NCBI GenBank assembly: GCA_023265365.1
Contig: JAHFTY010000008.1
Span: 1-46,628 of the forward strand
Direction of reading: 5' to 3'
Length of the DNA: 46,628 nucleotides
Origin: Acidobacteriota bacterium
GTDB taxonomy: Bacteria > Acidobacteriota > Terriglobia > 20CM-2-55-15
The notes under the pieces were generated by a model. The model ran no database searches and had not been told where the DNA came from. It was given only the letters and a program-made list of their open reading frames with translations. Shown piece by piece: positions 9,620-23,508 of this stretch (the stretch's first letter is position 1; each line of letters opens with the position of its first letter). Position numbers and translations under genes: made by a program.

Positions 9620-9894
9620 GGCTTTGCACACTCAGATGTCTCCTCGTTGAGGTACTGCTGTCCAATGAAGCGAAATCGAGGAAAAGCGTTTTTCCCCTCC
9701 TCGACGAGGAGGGGTGGCGCGAAGCGCCGGGGTGGTGCTGTTCAAGAAATTGATTTTGTTGAACGAACCGCCCCGCCGCTTCGCGGCACCCCGCCTTGGC
9801 CAAGGCGGGGAAAAGTCCTCGTCCTGCGACTCCATGGCTTCATGTCATAACCAGACCGCATCGCCCGACGTTTTTTCTCGCTCAGGGAATGTTG
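9620..9894. repeat. Composite palindromic element copy R2 (right terminal repeat missing)
   Basis: ggctttgcac at 9620, then gatgtctcctcgttgagg, cccctcctcgacgaggagggg, ggcgcgaagcgccggggtggt, ccccgccttggccaaggcgggg; ends directly beside the VWFA stop codon (9895). Confidence 0.8.
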
Positions 9895-12012
9895 TTAGCG
9901 CACGAGCAGAGCCAGTCGCGGAAACACAAACTTGCCGGCGGTGTCGTCGATCACGTTCACCTGGCATATGTAGAAGCCTGGCTTGAGTCTGCTCAATGGA
10001 ACGTCCAGTTCAATCGATGCCGCTTTTCGGTCCGGCGTGTTGATCTCATTGGTTTCGACGATTGGGGTCTCGAATACCCGGGTTGTTCCTTTAAAAAAGG
10101 TGGCGTTGGTGAGAATGCGCGTCGCGGGTTTCGCCGGTTCGTAGACTTCGTAAAAGAGGTAGAGGTGCTGATCCGATGAGAACACGTGGGTGACGCTCGG
10201 GACCAACTCCGTGCCATTTCTGAAGAGCGGATTGTCTTTCTTCGCCTTTGCCGCCTGCTTCTGGCTCGACGCCACCACGGAACTGATCTTCACCGGCGCG
10301 TCCTTCAGATTCGGCACGAAAAGATCCGTTTCGAACGAACCGACCTGGCCGGTCTGGTTTTCACGCAGCACGAACTTGATGTTGTAATTGCCGGGCGGCA
10401 GGAGGAAACCCGCATCGTACTGGACATTCTTCCGCTTCACGTCCTGTGTCGTGTTGAGGGCCAGCTTCACCGTGTCGCGTATGTTCCCGAACGGAATGCG
10501 GCCTCGCTGATCGCGGACGACTCCGATAATGTCCAGCGTCGCCTTGTCCTGGTCGCTGTCGCGAATGAACGGGATAGCGGAGCCCGGGACCACGAGCGAA
10601 ACGGGAACGAAGTACCGGAGGTCGGCGAGGCGGAAATATCCGGTGGAGAGATAAACCGGCAGATCCGTCCCCGGCAGGCCGGACGCCAGTTGTTCCTGCA
10701 GTTGCGTTTCCCGGTTTTCCTTCGTGGTGTGCTGAAAGTCGGCGTCCGCGTAATACCCGCGCCGGAAATCGAGTTTTGAGACGTCCTTCCGCTTCGCGGT
10801 CACCGTGATCCGCCGGAACCTTCCGTCCCTCACCGTATTCGTGCTCGTGTATCCGAGGACGTAATACATCGCCGAGTCTTCCTGAACTTTCGTAAAGGCC
10901 GGCCGGAAGTCGTTCGTGTCGAGGAAAGCTTTTCCGCCCGTGTCGCCTGCGAGAGTGACAAGTGTTTCCTGGGATGTGAAGTTCGAATCGAAGGCCTGCT
11001 GCATCGAGCGTCCGGAGAACATGGCCGCGCCGCCTCCACCTCCTCGACCGCCACCGCCTCGACCGCCACCGCCTCCTCCGCCTCCGCGCCCGCCGGATGA
11101 TGCACCCGGCGCGAGCGCTTGAAGGCCTCGAACATCGACGGTATAGATCGACATGTTGGCGCGAACTGCGGCGTTGGTGGCCGCCCGAACCTGAGACTGA
11201 TTCTCCACGCCGGTCTGGCTCATGCCGGAACTGAAGTAGATCAGCGATTTTTTCTGCTCGATGCCGGTCAGCGTCTCCGCGATGTCCTTCAGCGCGTCCA
11301 GCCGCCGGTCGGTGTTGAAGACGTTGTATTCGGTATCGTCCGCAGTGAACGAATCGTCGGTGACGCCTTCTTCCGCGGCGGCCGCTCCTGCGGTTCCCTC
11401 CTCGTGACCGGTCGCTGCGCCGGGATTAAACGAATGCACGACGGACTTGAGGATCTCGCGATCGGATGTAAAGTCCTGCGCGACTTCGAGTGCGCTCGAA
11501 AGAGAAACCACCGCGACCACATCGGCGGACTTCATCTGTTTGTCCACGTAGTTCTCCGCCGCCTCTGCCGCGCGCTTGATCTCTTCGGGCTGCATGGAAC
11601 TGAGATCGAAGAAGAGAATCATCAGCCGCCGGTCGCGAAACGTCTCTTTGGTGACGAGGGCGGGTTTGGTTTCTGCCGGATTCGACTTTGCGTTCAAGGC
11701 GCCCAGAAGGTTCGGCGCCTGCATTTCGTTGTTCAGGACGGCGTCTGTATTCTCGACGTCGATCGACAGGACTTTCTGAACCTTCCCATCTTCGAGGACT
11801 GTGAAGTCGTCCGCCTTGAGGTCTCGTACGAAGTTGCCGTCCTTGTCCCGCGCCGTGACGTTGACGAGAACCACCTCCGTGGTCGTCTTAAACGTGAATT
11901 GCGGAGCGCCTTGGGGTGTCGCGAAGGTCGACGCGAGAAACGTCAATGTCAGAAGAAGCAGCAATCCGATTCCAGGCGCCGCGGCGAAGCTCGGATTCCT
12001 CGGAATACGCAT
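9895..12012 (-). CDS. VWFA-related exported protein with polyglycine tract
   Basis: Start MRIPRNPSFAAAPGIGLLLLLTLTFLASTFATPQG; VVLVNVTARDKDGNFVRDLKADDFTVLEDGKVQKV; RLMILFFDLSSMQPEE; GGRGGGGGGGGRGGGGRGGGGG. Confidence 0.85.
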   Translation of the reverse strand: MRIPRNPSFAAAPGIGLLLLLTLTFLASTFATPQGAPQFTFKTTTEVVLVNVTARDKDGNFVRDLKADDFTVLEDGKVQKVLSIDVENTDAVLNNEMQAPNLLGALNAKSNPAETKPALVTKETFRDRRLMILFFDLSSMQPEEIKRAAEAAENYVDKQMKSADVVAVVSLSSALEVAQDFTSDREILKSVVHSFNPGAATGHEEGTAGAAAAEEGVTDDSFTADDTEYNVFNTDRRLDALKDIAETLTGIEQKKSLIYFSSGMSQTGVENQSQVRAATNAAVRANMSIYTVDVRGLQALAPGASSGGRGGGGGGGGRGGGGRGGGGGAAMFSGRSMQQAFDSNFTSQETLVTLAGDTGGKAFLDTNDFRPAFTKVQEDSAMYYVLGYTSTNTVRDGRFRRITVTAKRKDVSKLDFRRGYYADADFQHTTKENRETQLQEQLASGLPGTDLPVYLSTGYFRLADLRYFVPVSLVVPGSAIPFIRDSDQDKATLDIIGVVRDQRGRIPFGNIRDTVKLALNTTQDVKRKNVQYDAGFLLPPGNYNIKFVLRENQTGQVGSFETDLFVPNLKDAPVKISSVVASSQKQAAKAKKDNPLFRNGTELVPSVTHVFSSDQHLYLFYEVYEPAKPATRILTNATFFKGTTRVFETPIVETNEINTPDRKAASIELDVPLSRLKPGFYICQVNVIDDTAGKFVFPRLALLVR

Positions 12013-15000
12013 CAGAATCTGTACCTCAGGATGATCTGGATCTTCCTCATGGATCCCACGGACGTGACTCGCCCGAAAGACGGCGAGTTCACTGTCGTGT
12101 CGATCGATCGATACTGCGGCACGTTGAAGACGTTCGTGGCCTGCGCCCGCAGGTCGATCGCGCGATCGCCGATGGCGAAATTCTTGCTCAGGGCCATATC
12201 GAACTGGTGGGTGGCCGGCCCTCGAATGGTGTTGCGTGCGGCATTGCCGTAGGCGCCCGCCGCGGGAATGCTGAACGCGGCTGTGTTGAACCATCGCCCG
12301 ACGCCCGGATCGTCGACGGCGACGGCCAGGCCGGTCGCGTTCGCCCGAAGTGTCCCGTTCGTACCGCGCCGGATGTCGGCCGTATCGCCGATCACCCGCG
12401 CGGTGAAAGGAGTGCTCGAAGCGAAGTTCCATGTACCGTTGAGCTGCCATTCCCCAAGAACGCGGTTGAAGATGCCGCTACCCGTGAGCCAGCGCCGATT
12501 CAATCCGAAAGGCAACTGCCACAGGAAATCGCCGTTGAAACGATGCGGCTGGTCGAAACTCGACAGAGCTCGCTCGGCTGCCAGGTTCGACGCGTCCTGC
12601 GCCACATTCCCTGCCGCTGCGCCAAAGCTCGACGCGTTGTCGATCGCCTTGGACCAGGTGTAATTCCCGCCGGCTGAAATTCCGTACTGGAGCCTGCGGC
12701 GAACCTGCAGGCGTCCGACGTGGGCGATCGAGTTCCCGGTGGAGGATTCCCAGGTGAACGGCTGAACACCCGCGATTCGCAACCCGGCCGCGGTTCGATT
12801 GGGCGCCTGCAGAATATCGAGACGCGTTCCCTTGGTCCCGGTGTAGTCCACGCTCATCGTCAGACCTCTCGGCAGCTCGCGCTGCACACTGAGATTCCAC
12901 GTCTGCGCGTACCCAACCCGGTAGTTCTTATCCACGCCGAAGTTATTCGTCACCGTGGAAACCGGCGGCTCTGGAAAACCATTCTGAAGCGTCAGCGGCA
13001 ACTGCGCTGAAGCGATATTCGTTTGAGTCACCGAAAACGGCGGCTGAAACGCGAACTGTTGAACCATGCTGTTGTACACGCCGCTGTTGTAACTGACCCC
13101 GTATCCGGCACGCATGATCGTCCGGGTCGCGGCCCGCCAGGCGATGCCGATCTGCGGCGCCCAGTTATTGCGATCGGGATTGATGAGTCCTTCCGGAAAC
13201 AGGCCGGAAAAGAGACCCGTCGCTCCCGGAAGCACCAGGGCAACCGCCGAAAAATCCGGGGACGCGTCGAGGTTCACGAGGCGGTCGCCGGCCTCCGACA
13301 ACGGGGAGCTGAACTCGTATCGGAGGCCCAGATTCAGTGTGAGCTTCCCCAGAATGCGCCAGTCATCCTGCACAAACACATCATAGGAGTTGCTGCGAAA
13401 CCGGTACGTATTCGATCCGTACTGCACCGACGTGAGCTGCGGCAATCCTCGTAGAAAATCCGCGAAATCGTAACCGGTCGCGGCTCCATTGAACGTGAAC
13501 GTGCCGCGGGCATTCGTACCGGTGTGCGAATCCAGCCGGTTGAGCCGGAAGTTGCCGCCGATCCGCACGTTGTGCCTGCCGCGGAACCATCCCAGGTTTT
13601 CTCCAAGACTAAGTGTCTGATTCAGCCGCAGGGATGGCCGCATATCGTTGAGTGCGCTGTAATTCGTGAACGTCAGCGTCGGCAGCCCCCAATCGAGCGG
13701 GTCCTTCGAAACTCCGGAGATTCCCAACAGGCCCGCGACGTCCCGCTTGTTGGAGAACAAATTGTTCGCCGAGGTTCGATTCCGGTTGTAGCTGAAGTTC
13801 GTGTTGGTGGAAAACCGGCCGAACGATTTCGAAAAGGAAATTGGCAGATTCAGGCCTCGCGTCTGGTTGGTCCCGCCGACCGTCGGGAATGCATTGTTCG
13901 ATGTGCTGTTCTGACTTCGATACTGGAGTCCGAAACTCACCGAAGTTCCCCGGGCGCCCCGCCCGCCACGCCCGCCCCCGGCTCCGCCGCCGCGAGCCCC
14001 TCCTCCGCCTCGTTGTCCTCGCTGAGGGGCCGCTCCGAAATTGTGATTGACGCGGACATTGAGGTCGTTGCCGTTGTTCTGGTTCGTGGTGACGTAATGA
14101 AAGTTCTGTACGGCGCCGGGAAGATTCGGCTCGGGGATATAGGCGAGCAGGCCTTTCGCGACAGGATTGACGGCGGATGGCGGAACGGTCAGCGGAAGGC
14201 CGCGCGCCGAAAAATCGCCGTTGCGTTCGGCGAGGGTCGGGACGGTCGAGAAGGCATCGAACGGATTCCGGACGAGCGAGCCGTTATAGCTCAGGTTGTA
14301 ATTGGTGCGGGGCGAGTTGACGATCCTGGGGATCACAAGCGGACCGCCGATCGTCGCGTTGAGACGATTCTGAGCGTACTGCGGCTTTACGCCGGCCGCG
14401 CCTTTCAGGGAGTAGGGAGCGGCATCGAGAGCCGAAGAGCCCAGCGTGTAGGCGAAATTCACGTTCGGGCGATTGACGTTCCTCCTGCCACGCTGCCCGC
14501 CCAACTGGAATCCTCCCCCGCCCGGACCGCCACGAGGACCGCCTCGACCACCAAAATCCCCGCCGGGACCGCCGCGGCCGCCGCCTTCACCGGGAGTGCC
14601 ACCTTGTCCTGCCCCCGGGGGAGGACCGAAAGCGCCGAAGCCGCGTTCACCACCGAAGTCGGCGGCCAGTCCCAGCAACATCAGTCTGTTTTCGTCGAAC
14701 ATGCCGCCGAATGCCGGAGAAGCGGTGTTACCGGAAATCGCGACGGACTCCGTCGGCGCATCCGCCGACATGCCCGGAAGGCCCAATCCCTGAGGCGCAA
14801 GGACTCCCTCAGGTTGAGCGGTCTCGAGGGGATCCGTCGCTTCCGCGGCTGGAGCGGCTGGAACGTTGGGAGGGCGCGGTGGGACGGCAGACCGTTGAGT
14901 CCGCGAGAGCAGAGACAATTCGAAGTCCAAGCGCACCGGCCTGGTCACATCTGAAACTTCCGCATCCTTGTTCGATGCCGCAAAGGCCGGCATCTCCGCA

Positions 15001-15290
15001 GACACAACGTACTTGCCGGCGCCGGGCACGCGCAGAAGGTACTGACCGTTCACGTCGGTGCTGGTGGTGACGGTCGTCAGAGTCTGGGTATTCAAAGCAA
15101 CGACGACGACGCCGGGCAGAGGAATCCTGTTCGACTGAATGACTCCCTGAATCTGGCCGGGCGAAGGAACCTGGGCGAGGTTCGTGACGGCGATCACGGC
15201 GAGAACAAAAATAACGATCGTCAACCTGGGCCGAAATAGCGGGCGAGCCACGTCTGACCTCCGGAAATGAATACGGCTCTCCGCCGGCAT
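12012..15290 (-). CDS. TonB-dependent receptor-like outer membrane protein with carboxypeptidase regulatory-like domain
   Basis: QIQGVIQSNRIPLPGVVVVALNTQTLTTVTTSTDVNGQYLLRVPGAGKYVVSAE; beta-barrel NVRIGGNFRLNRLDSH..., C-terminal IQIILRYRF. Confidence 0.88.
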   Translation of the reverse strand: MPAESRIHFRRSDVARPLFRPRLTIVIFVLAVIAVTNLAQVPSPGQIQGVIQSNRIPLPGVVVVALNTQTLTTVTTSTDVNGQYLLRVPGAGKYVVSAEMPAFAASNKDAEVSDVTRPVRLDFELSLLSRTQRSAVPPRPPNVPAAPAAEATDPLETAQPEGVLAPQGLGLPGMSADAPTESVAISGNTASPAFGGMFDENRLMLLGLAADFGGERGFGAFGPPPGAGQGGTPGEGGGRGGPGGDFGGRGGPRGGPGGGGFQLGGQRGRRNVNRPNVNFAYTLGSSALDAAPYSLKGAAGVKPQYAQNRLNATIGGPLVIPRIVNSPRTNYNLSYNGSLVRNPFDAFSTVPTLAERNGDFSARGLPLTVPPSAVNPVAKGLLAYIPEPNLPGAVQNFHYVTTNQNNGNDLNVRVNHNFGAAPQRGQRGGGGARGGGAGGGRGGRGARGTSVSFGLQYRSQNSTSNNAFPTVGGTNQTRGLNLPISFSKSFGRFSTNTNFSYNRNRTSANNLFSNKRDVAGLLGISGVSKDPLDWGLPTLTFTNYSALNDMRPSLRLNQTLSLGENLGWFRGRHNVRIGGNFRLNRLDSHTGTNARGTFTFNGAATGYDFADFLRGLPQLTSVQYGSNTYRFRSNSYDVFVQDDWRILGKLTLNLGLRYEFSSPLSEAGDRLVNLDASPDFSAVALVLPGATGLFSGLFPEGLINPDRNNWAPQIGIAWRAATRTIMRAGYGVSYNSGVYNSMVQQFAFQPPFSVTQTNIASAQLPLTLQNGFPEPPVSTVTNNFGVDKNYRVGYAQTWNLSVQRELPRGLTMSVDYTGTKGTRLDILQAPNRTAAGLRIAGVQPFTWESSTGNSIAHVGRLQVRRRLQYGISAGGNYTWSKAIDNASSFGAAAGNVAQDASNLAAERALSSFDQPHRFNGDFLWQLPFGLNRRWLTGSGIFNRVLGEWQLNGTWNFASSTPFTARVIGDTADIRRGTNGTLRANATGLAVAVDDPGVGRWFNTAAFSIPAAGAYGNAARNTIRGPATHQFDMALSKNFAIGDRAIDLRAQATNVFNVPQYRSIDTTVNSPSFGRVTSVGSMRKIQIILRYRF

Positions 15291-15377
15291 TTGTTACACC
15301 GGATCGGGACAAGCCCAATGTTAAGAGTTGTTAAGGAAGGGTACCGGACAGGCTCAGACGCCTTCGGAAAGCGACGC

Positions 15378-15920
15378 CTACAGAAACTCGGCAATGGCGG
15401 TTTCCCACCTGCCTTGAGCGCGGAGGATCAATTCCACCACTTCGCGGATCGCGCCGGCGCCTCCGCTGCGGCTCGTGACGTAGGCTGACGATGACTTCGC
15501 TTCAGGGCACGCGTTTGCGACCGCCACGGGGAAACCAACGCGGCGCAGGATGGGAAGGTCCTGCACGTCGTCGCCGATATAGCAGATTCTTTCGAGCTGC
15601 AATCCCGTTTTCGCGACGATCTCGCTAAACGCATCGATCTTTTTCCGGCCGAGGCCGAGGTAAACGAACTCGAATTTCAACTCCTGCGCGCGGCGCGTCA
15701 CGGCTGGAGATCCGCGGCCGGAGATGATCCCCAGCCGGATGCCCGACCGGCGCGCAATTCCGAGCGCGGAGCCGTCCTGTGAGTCGAAAGCTTTCGCTTC
15801 CACAACCGATCCGTCGGGCATCGGAACGAACAGAAACTTCCCATCGGTCATCACGCCGTCGACGTCCAGCAGCAGCAGTTCGATTCTCTCGGCGAGGCGG
15901 TTGACGTCCATTCCGTTCAC
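15378..15920 (-). CDS. kdsC: 3-deoxy-D-manno-octulosonate 8-phosphate phosphatase
   Basis: [53 protein letters not shown]; next to kdsA. Confidence 0.88.
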   Translation of the reverse strand: MNGMDVNRLAERIELLLLDVDGVMTDGKFLFVPMPDGSVVEAKAFDSQDGSALGIARRSGIRLGIISGRGSPAVTRRAQELKFEFVYLGLGRKKIDAFSEIVAKTGLQLERICYIGDDVQDLPILRRVGFPVAVANACPEAKSSSAYVTSRSGGAGAIREVVELILRAQGRWETAIAEFL

Positions 15921-16747
15921 GTGGCCGTCAAAACCGAACGGATGGCCGTCAATTGGCGGAGCAGACCGGGCAACAGGCTGAGATCCAGCGCGTTTGGCCC
16001 GTCGGACAACGCTTTGGCAGGATTATCGTGAACTTCCATAAACAGGCCGTCGACGCCCGCCGCGACACCCGCACGGGCGAAGTGCGGAATGTATTGAGGC
16101 TGGCCACCGGAACTCTGCCCCTGGCCTCCGGGTAGCTGAAGGCTGTGGGTCACGTCGAAAACAACCGGCACGCCGAAGCTTCGCATGATCGGAAAGGATC
16201 GGAAATCGACGACGAGATTGTTGTATCCGAAGGACGCGCCACGCTCCGTCAGGATGCAGCGGCCGCCGCCCGCTTCACCTATCTTCTCGACGACGTTTTT
16301 CATCTCCCAGGGCGCCAGGAACTGTCCTTTTTTCACATTCACGATCTTCCCGGTTCGGGCTGCGGCGACGATGAGATCCGTCTGCCGCGAAAGAAACGCC
16401 GGGATCTGCAAAACGTCGAGGACTTCGCCGGCGGCGCGGGCCTGTTCGATGTCATGAATGTCCGAGAGGACGGGAACGCCGAGTTCCTTCCGGACGTCCG
16501 CGAGAATCTTCAGACCTTCGTCCATTCCGGGTCCGCGGAAAGACTTAATCGAAGTCCGGTTCGCCTTGTCGAAGGACGCCTTGAAGATGAATTGGACCTG
16601 CTGTTCAGACGCGATGCGCTTGAGTTCGCGGGCCATGAAAAAGGTGTGATCCCGGCTTTCGATGACACATGGGCCGAGAATGACGAAGAAGTCGCGCTGA
16701 AGATCGACGTCAAAATCCGAGATTCGAAGCCCGAATTCCGGCATCAC
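15917..16747 (-). CDS. kdsA: 3-deoxy-8-phosphooctulonate synthase
   Basis: [83 protein letters not shown]. Confidence 0.95.
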   Translation of the reverse strand: MMPEFGLRISDFDVDLQRDFFVILGPCVIESRDHTFFMARELKRIASEQQVQFIFKASFDKANRTSIKSFRGPGMDEGLKILADVRKELGVPVLSDIHDIEQARAAGEVLDVLQIPAFLSRQTDLIVAAARTGKIVNVKKGQFLAPWEMKNVVEKIGEAGGGRCILTERGASFGYNNLVVDFRSFPIMRSFGVPVVFDVTHSLQLPGGQGQSSGGQPQYIPHFARAGVAAGVDGLFMEVHDNPAKALSDGPNALDLSLLPGLLRQLTAIRSVLTAT

Positions 16748-16750
16748 CTT

Positions 16751-19151
<2,401 letters not shown>

Positions 19152-19374
19152 TAACGCCCGTTTCAATATAGCATGACGCTTTCGAACAACTTGGTGGAAA
19201 GCTGATATCGGGCGGGGGCCAAAAGAGGTCCCGACCGGCGATCAAAACTTCTCGGCGGCTTGGCAAGTCAGTTGCTCGGATAAATTGCGAAAATGTTTGG
19301 GTTGAAACCACGGCGTCAATATAATGAGCCGACTGAGCCTCCCCCCAGGTTCTGACAACCCAAAGAGAGGGTCT

Positions 19375-20334
19375 ATGACTCTTAAGATGAGCAGCATTGT
19401 AGGAGCAGGCTTGCTGTTGGTTACACTCGTCAGTCTCGGTGTGTTCGCTCAGAACCAGGAAAAACAAAAGAATCCCGACGCGCCACGGAGCATCAAGGTA
19501 GATGTCGAACTGGTGACCGTCAACGCCACCGTGACCGACAACCAGAACCGGGTGATCACGGGCCTGGACAAGGAACATTTCAAGGTCTGGGAAGACAAGC
19601 TGGAACAGAAGATCGAGTACTTCACCGCCGAAGACGTTCCGCTCAGCCTCGGACTCGTTTTCGACATCAGCGGAAGCATGAAGGAAAAGATCGGAACCGC
19701 CCGCGACGCGGCGGTCACCTTCCTGAAAACCGGAAGTCCCGAAGACGAATACTTCCTCGAAGTTTTTTCCAACCGGCCCGAGATGACCGAAGACTTCACG
19801 ACAGACATTTCGCGCCTCCAGAACAAACTGGTTTTCGAGACCACGAAGGGCATGACCGCCATGTACGACGCGGTTTACCTGAGCCTGGAAAAACTCAAGG
19901 AAGGCACGAACCCCAAAAGAGCTCTCCTTCTCATCACCGACGGTGAGGATAATCGCAGCCGGTACACGTTTTCAAACGTCAGAGAATTCGTGAAAGAACA
20001 GGACGTTCAGATCTACGCCATCGGCATCACCAACGATTGGAATTCTCAACTGGGCGCCGGACGCTCGGGCCGCGCCATGATTGAGGAACTTGCGGACCTC
20101 ACCGGCGGGCATGCGTTTTTCCCGGACTCCGTTTACGATCTCGAAGACATCTGCACCAAGATCGCCGTCGAACTGAAGAACCAGTACGTTCTCAGCTACA
20201 AGTCGTCCAACGAGACCAAGGACGGCAAGTGGCGCAAAATCCGCGTGAAGGTGGACGGGCCAAAGGGTGTAGGCCCCCTGAACGTTCGCTCCAAGAGCGG
20301 GTATTACGCCGCCGAACCTGGAATTGAGAAGTAG
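19375..20334 (+). CDS. VWFA-related exported protein
   Basis: Signal MTLKMSSIVGAGLLLVTLVSLGVFAQ; VTDNQNRVITGLDKEHFKVWEDKLEQKIEYFTAEDVPLSLGLVFDISGSMKEKI (MIDAS DxSxS). Confidence 0.85.
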   Translation: MTLKMSSIVGAGLLLVTLVSLGVFAQNQEKQKNPDAPRSIKVDVELVTVNATVTDNQNRVITGLDKEHFKVWEDKLEQKIEYFTAEDVPLSLGLVFDISGSMKEKIGTARDAAVTFLKTGSPEDEYFLEVFSNRPEMTEDFTTDISRLQNKLVFETTKGMTAMYDAVYLSLEKLKEGTNPKRALLLITDGEDNRSRYTFSNVREFVKEQDVQIYAIGITNDWNSQLGAGRSGRAMIEELADLTGGHAFFPDSVYDLEDICTKIAVELKNQYVLSYKSSNETKDGKWRKIRVKVDGPKGVGPLNVRSKSGYYAAEPGIEK

Positions 20335-20346
20335 ACGTTTGTTCTC

Positions 20347-21327
20347 ATGTCGCGCTTAATCGCCATCGCAACCATCGCGCTCTCGTTTTCCGTTCTGCTG
20401 CTCGCGCAAACGCCGCAGCAACCATCAGACCTTCAGAAGCAGGGGAACAAAGACTTCGTCCTCAAGGTCGACACCACACTCATTCAGGTTCCAGTCTCCG
20501 TTCACGACAAGGACGGGCGTCCGGTCAACAACCTGACGAAAGATCTCTTCCAGGTCTTCGAAGACAAGGTCCAGCAGCTGATCACGCTTTTTAAACACGA
20601 GGACGTTCCACTCAGCCTCGGACTCGTCATCGACAACAGCGGCAGCATGCGCAACAAACGCGAGCGCGTGAACAGCGCGGCGCTTTCTTTTGTTCGCGAC
20701 AGCAACCCGGAAGACGAGACATTCATCGTTAACTTCGATGATTCCGCCTACCTCGAACAGGAATTCACCAGCAGCATCGGCGACCTGGTCGACGCACTCG
20801 ACAACCTCGACACGCGCGGCGAAACGTCACTTTACGATGCCATCTACCTTTCCGTCGACAAGGTCGTGAAAGAAGGAAAGCGCGACAGCAAGGCCCTGCT
20901 CGTGGTGAGCGACGGCGAAGACAACACGAGCAAATACAAGTTCGAGGATGTGCTGAAACGCCTGAAGGAGTCGAAAGTCACTGTCTACGCCATCGGACTT
21001 CTCGAGGACAACGATCAACGCGGCGGTCTCTTCAAAGCGCCTCCTTCAAAGAGGGCCCGCCAGGTTCTGGAACAATTCGCCGAAGCCACCGGCGGCGTCG
21101 CTTACTTCCCCAAAACCCTGGACGAGGTCGAGGAACTCTGTAAACAGATCGCTCACGACCTGCGAAACCGGTACACCATCGGTTACACACCCACCAACAC
21201 CAAACTCGACGGCACCTGGCGCGACGTCCGGGTAACCATCAATTCTCCGAAAGCCGCGAACAAACTGACCTGGCGCAGCAAGCCCGGCTACTACGCGCCG
21301 TTGAGCCCCCCGTCTAATCAGAACTGA
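20347..21327 (+). CDS. VWFA-related exported protein
   Basis: Signal peptide; VPVSVHDKDGRPVNNLTKDLFQVFEDKVQQLITLFKHEDVPLSLGLVIDNSGSMRNKRERV. Confidence 0.87.
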   Translation: MSRLIAIATIALSFSVLLLAQTPQQPSDLQKQGNKDFVLKVDTTLIQVPVSVHDKDGRPVNNLTKDLFQVFEDKVQQLITLFKHEDVPLSLGLVIDNSGSMRNKRERVNSAALSFVRDSNPEDETFIVNFDDSAYLEQEFTSSIGDLVDALDNLDTRGETSLYDAIYLSVDKVVKEGKRDSKALLVVSDGEDNTSKYKFEDVLKRLKESKVTVYAIGLLEDNDQRGGLFKAPPSKRARQVLEQFAEATGGVAYFPKTLDEVEELCKQIAHDLRNRYTIGYTPTNTKLDGTWRDVRVTINSPKAANKLTWRSKPGYYAPLSPPSNQN

Positions 21328-21348
21328 GGTATACTCGGTTCCCTTGCC

Positions 21349-22475
<1,127 letters not shown>

Positions 22476-22476
<1 letters not shown>

Positions 22477-23504
22477 TGACCATCAACTCCCCTCCTGGAA
22501 CAGGAGCGGACCTTGCGCCGGGACGAAAAAAACACGCATTGTTGACGGCGCCCTGGGGAGGTCCCTTTGCGGAACTCCTGGTCCGGTGGTTTGAAGAGAA
22601 CCGCCGGCCGCTGCCGTGGCGCGAAACCTACGATCCGTATCATGTCTGGGTTTCGGAGGCCATGCTTCAGCAGACGCAGGTCGAAACGGCATTGCCTTTC
22701 TACGAACGATTCATCGCGCGGTTCCCTTCCCTCCAGTCACTCGCCGGCGCCGAAGAGTCCGAGGTGCTGAAGTTGTGGGCCGGGCTTGGCTACTACCGTC
22801 GGGCAAAAAACCTTCTGGCGGCTGCGCGAATCGTGGCCGCCCGTCACGACGGAAGAGTGCCGTCCGACTATGACGCGCTCATTGCGCTTCCCGGCGTCGG
22901 CCCGTACATGGCGGGCGCGATTCTGAGTATCGCCTTCAACAAACCATTTCCGGTCGTGGACGGAAATGTCCGGCGCGTTCTTTCACGGATATGCGGGTGG
23001 ACGGAGGAAAACCCGAAAGGTCTGTGGGCGGCTGCGGAACAGATCGCGTGCAGCGGAGAGCCGAGGTCGGTCAATCAGGCCATCATGGAACTCGGCGCAA
23101 AAGTCTGCTCATTCAAGGCGCCCCGTTGCCTGCTGTGCCCGATCCGGAGCGCGTGCGTGGCTTTCAAGACCGGAATGCAGGACCGGATTCCACCCGTCAG
23201 GAAACGTCCCGATACCGTTCATGTCCACCTTTTCGCGGTGGTTCACAAGCGGCGCGGCCGCTACCTGATGAAGCCATCAGACGGTATGTGGGAGTTCCCG
23301 ACGTTCACCGAACTCCCTCCGGGTGAATTCAAGCAAACAGGCTCCTGCCGGCACACCATCACCCATCACCGGCTGGACGTCAGCGTGTTTACCGGCCCTC
23401 TGGGTCCGCACGACGGCTTCGAGTGGCAAGCGTTGGAACAAGTGCCAGTCTCCTCACTGACGAAAAAGATCGCCGCACTCGCCCAGGTCGGCGGCAGAAA
23501 TTAG
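22476..23504 (+). CDS. mutY: A/G-specific adenine glycosylase
   Basis: LPWRETYDPYHVWVSEAMLQQTQVETALPFYERF; ALPGVGPYMAGAILSIAFNKPFPVVDGNVRRV; 4Fe-4S CSFKAPRCLLCPIRSAC (CX6CX2CX5C). Confidence 0.95.
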
Positions 23505-23508
23505 CGGA

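Noticed and set aside
12013-12450. N-terminal extension of the 851-aa VWFA ORF
   Set aside because: Overlaps the TonB receptor C-terminus out of frame; signal peptide start at 12012 is convincing.
14500-14620. Glycine/proline-rich DNA tract as a tandem repeat locus
   Set aside because: It is coding low-complexity sequence within the TonB receptor, without a fixed period.
13524-14954. 476-aa plus-strand ORF and neighbouring Pro/Arg-rich ORFs
   Set aside because: Antisense to the TonB receptor's glycine-rich region; low-complexity artefact.
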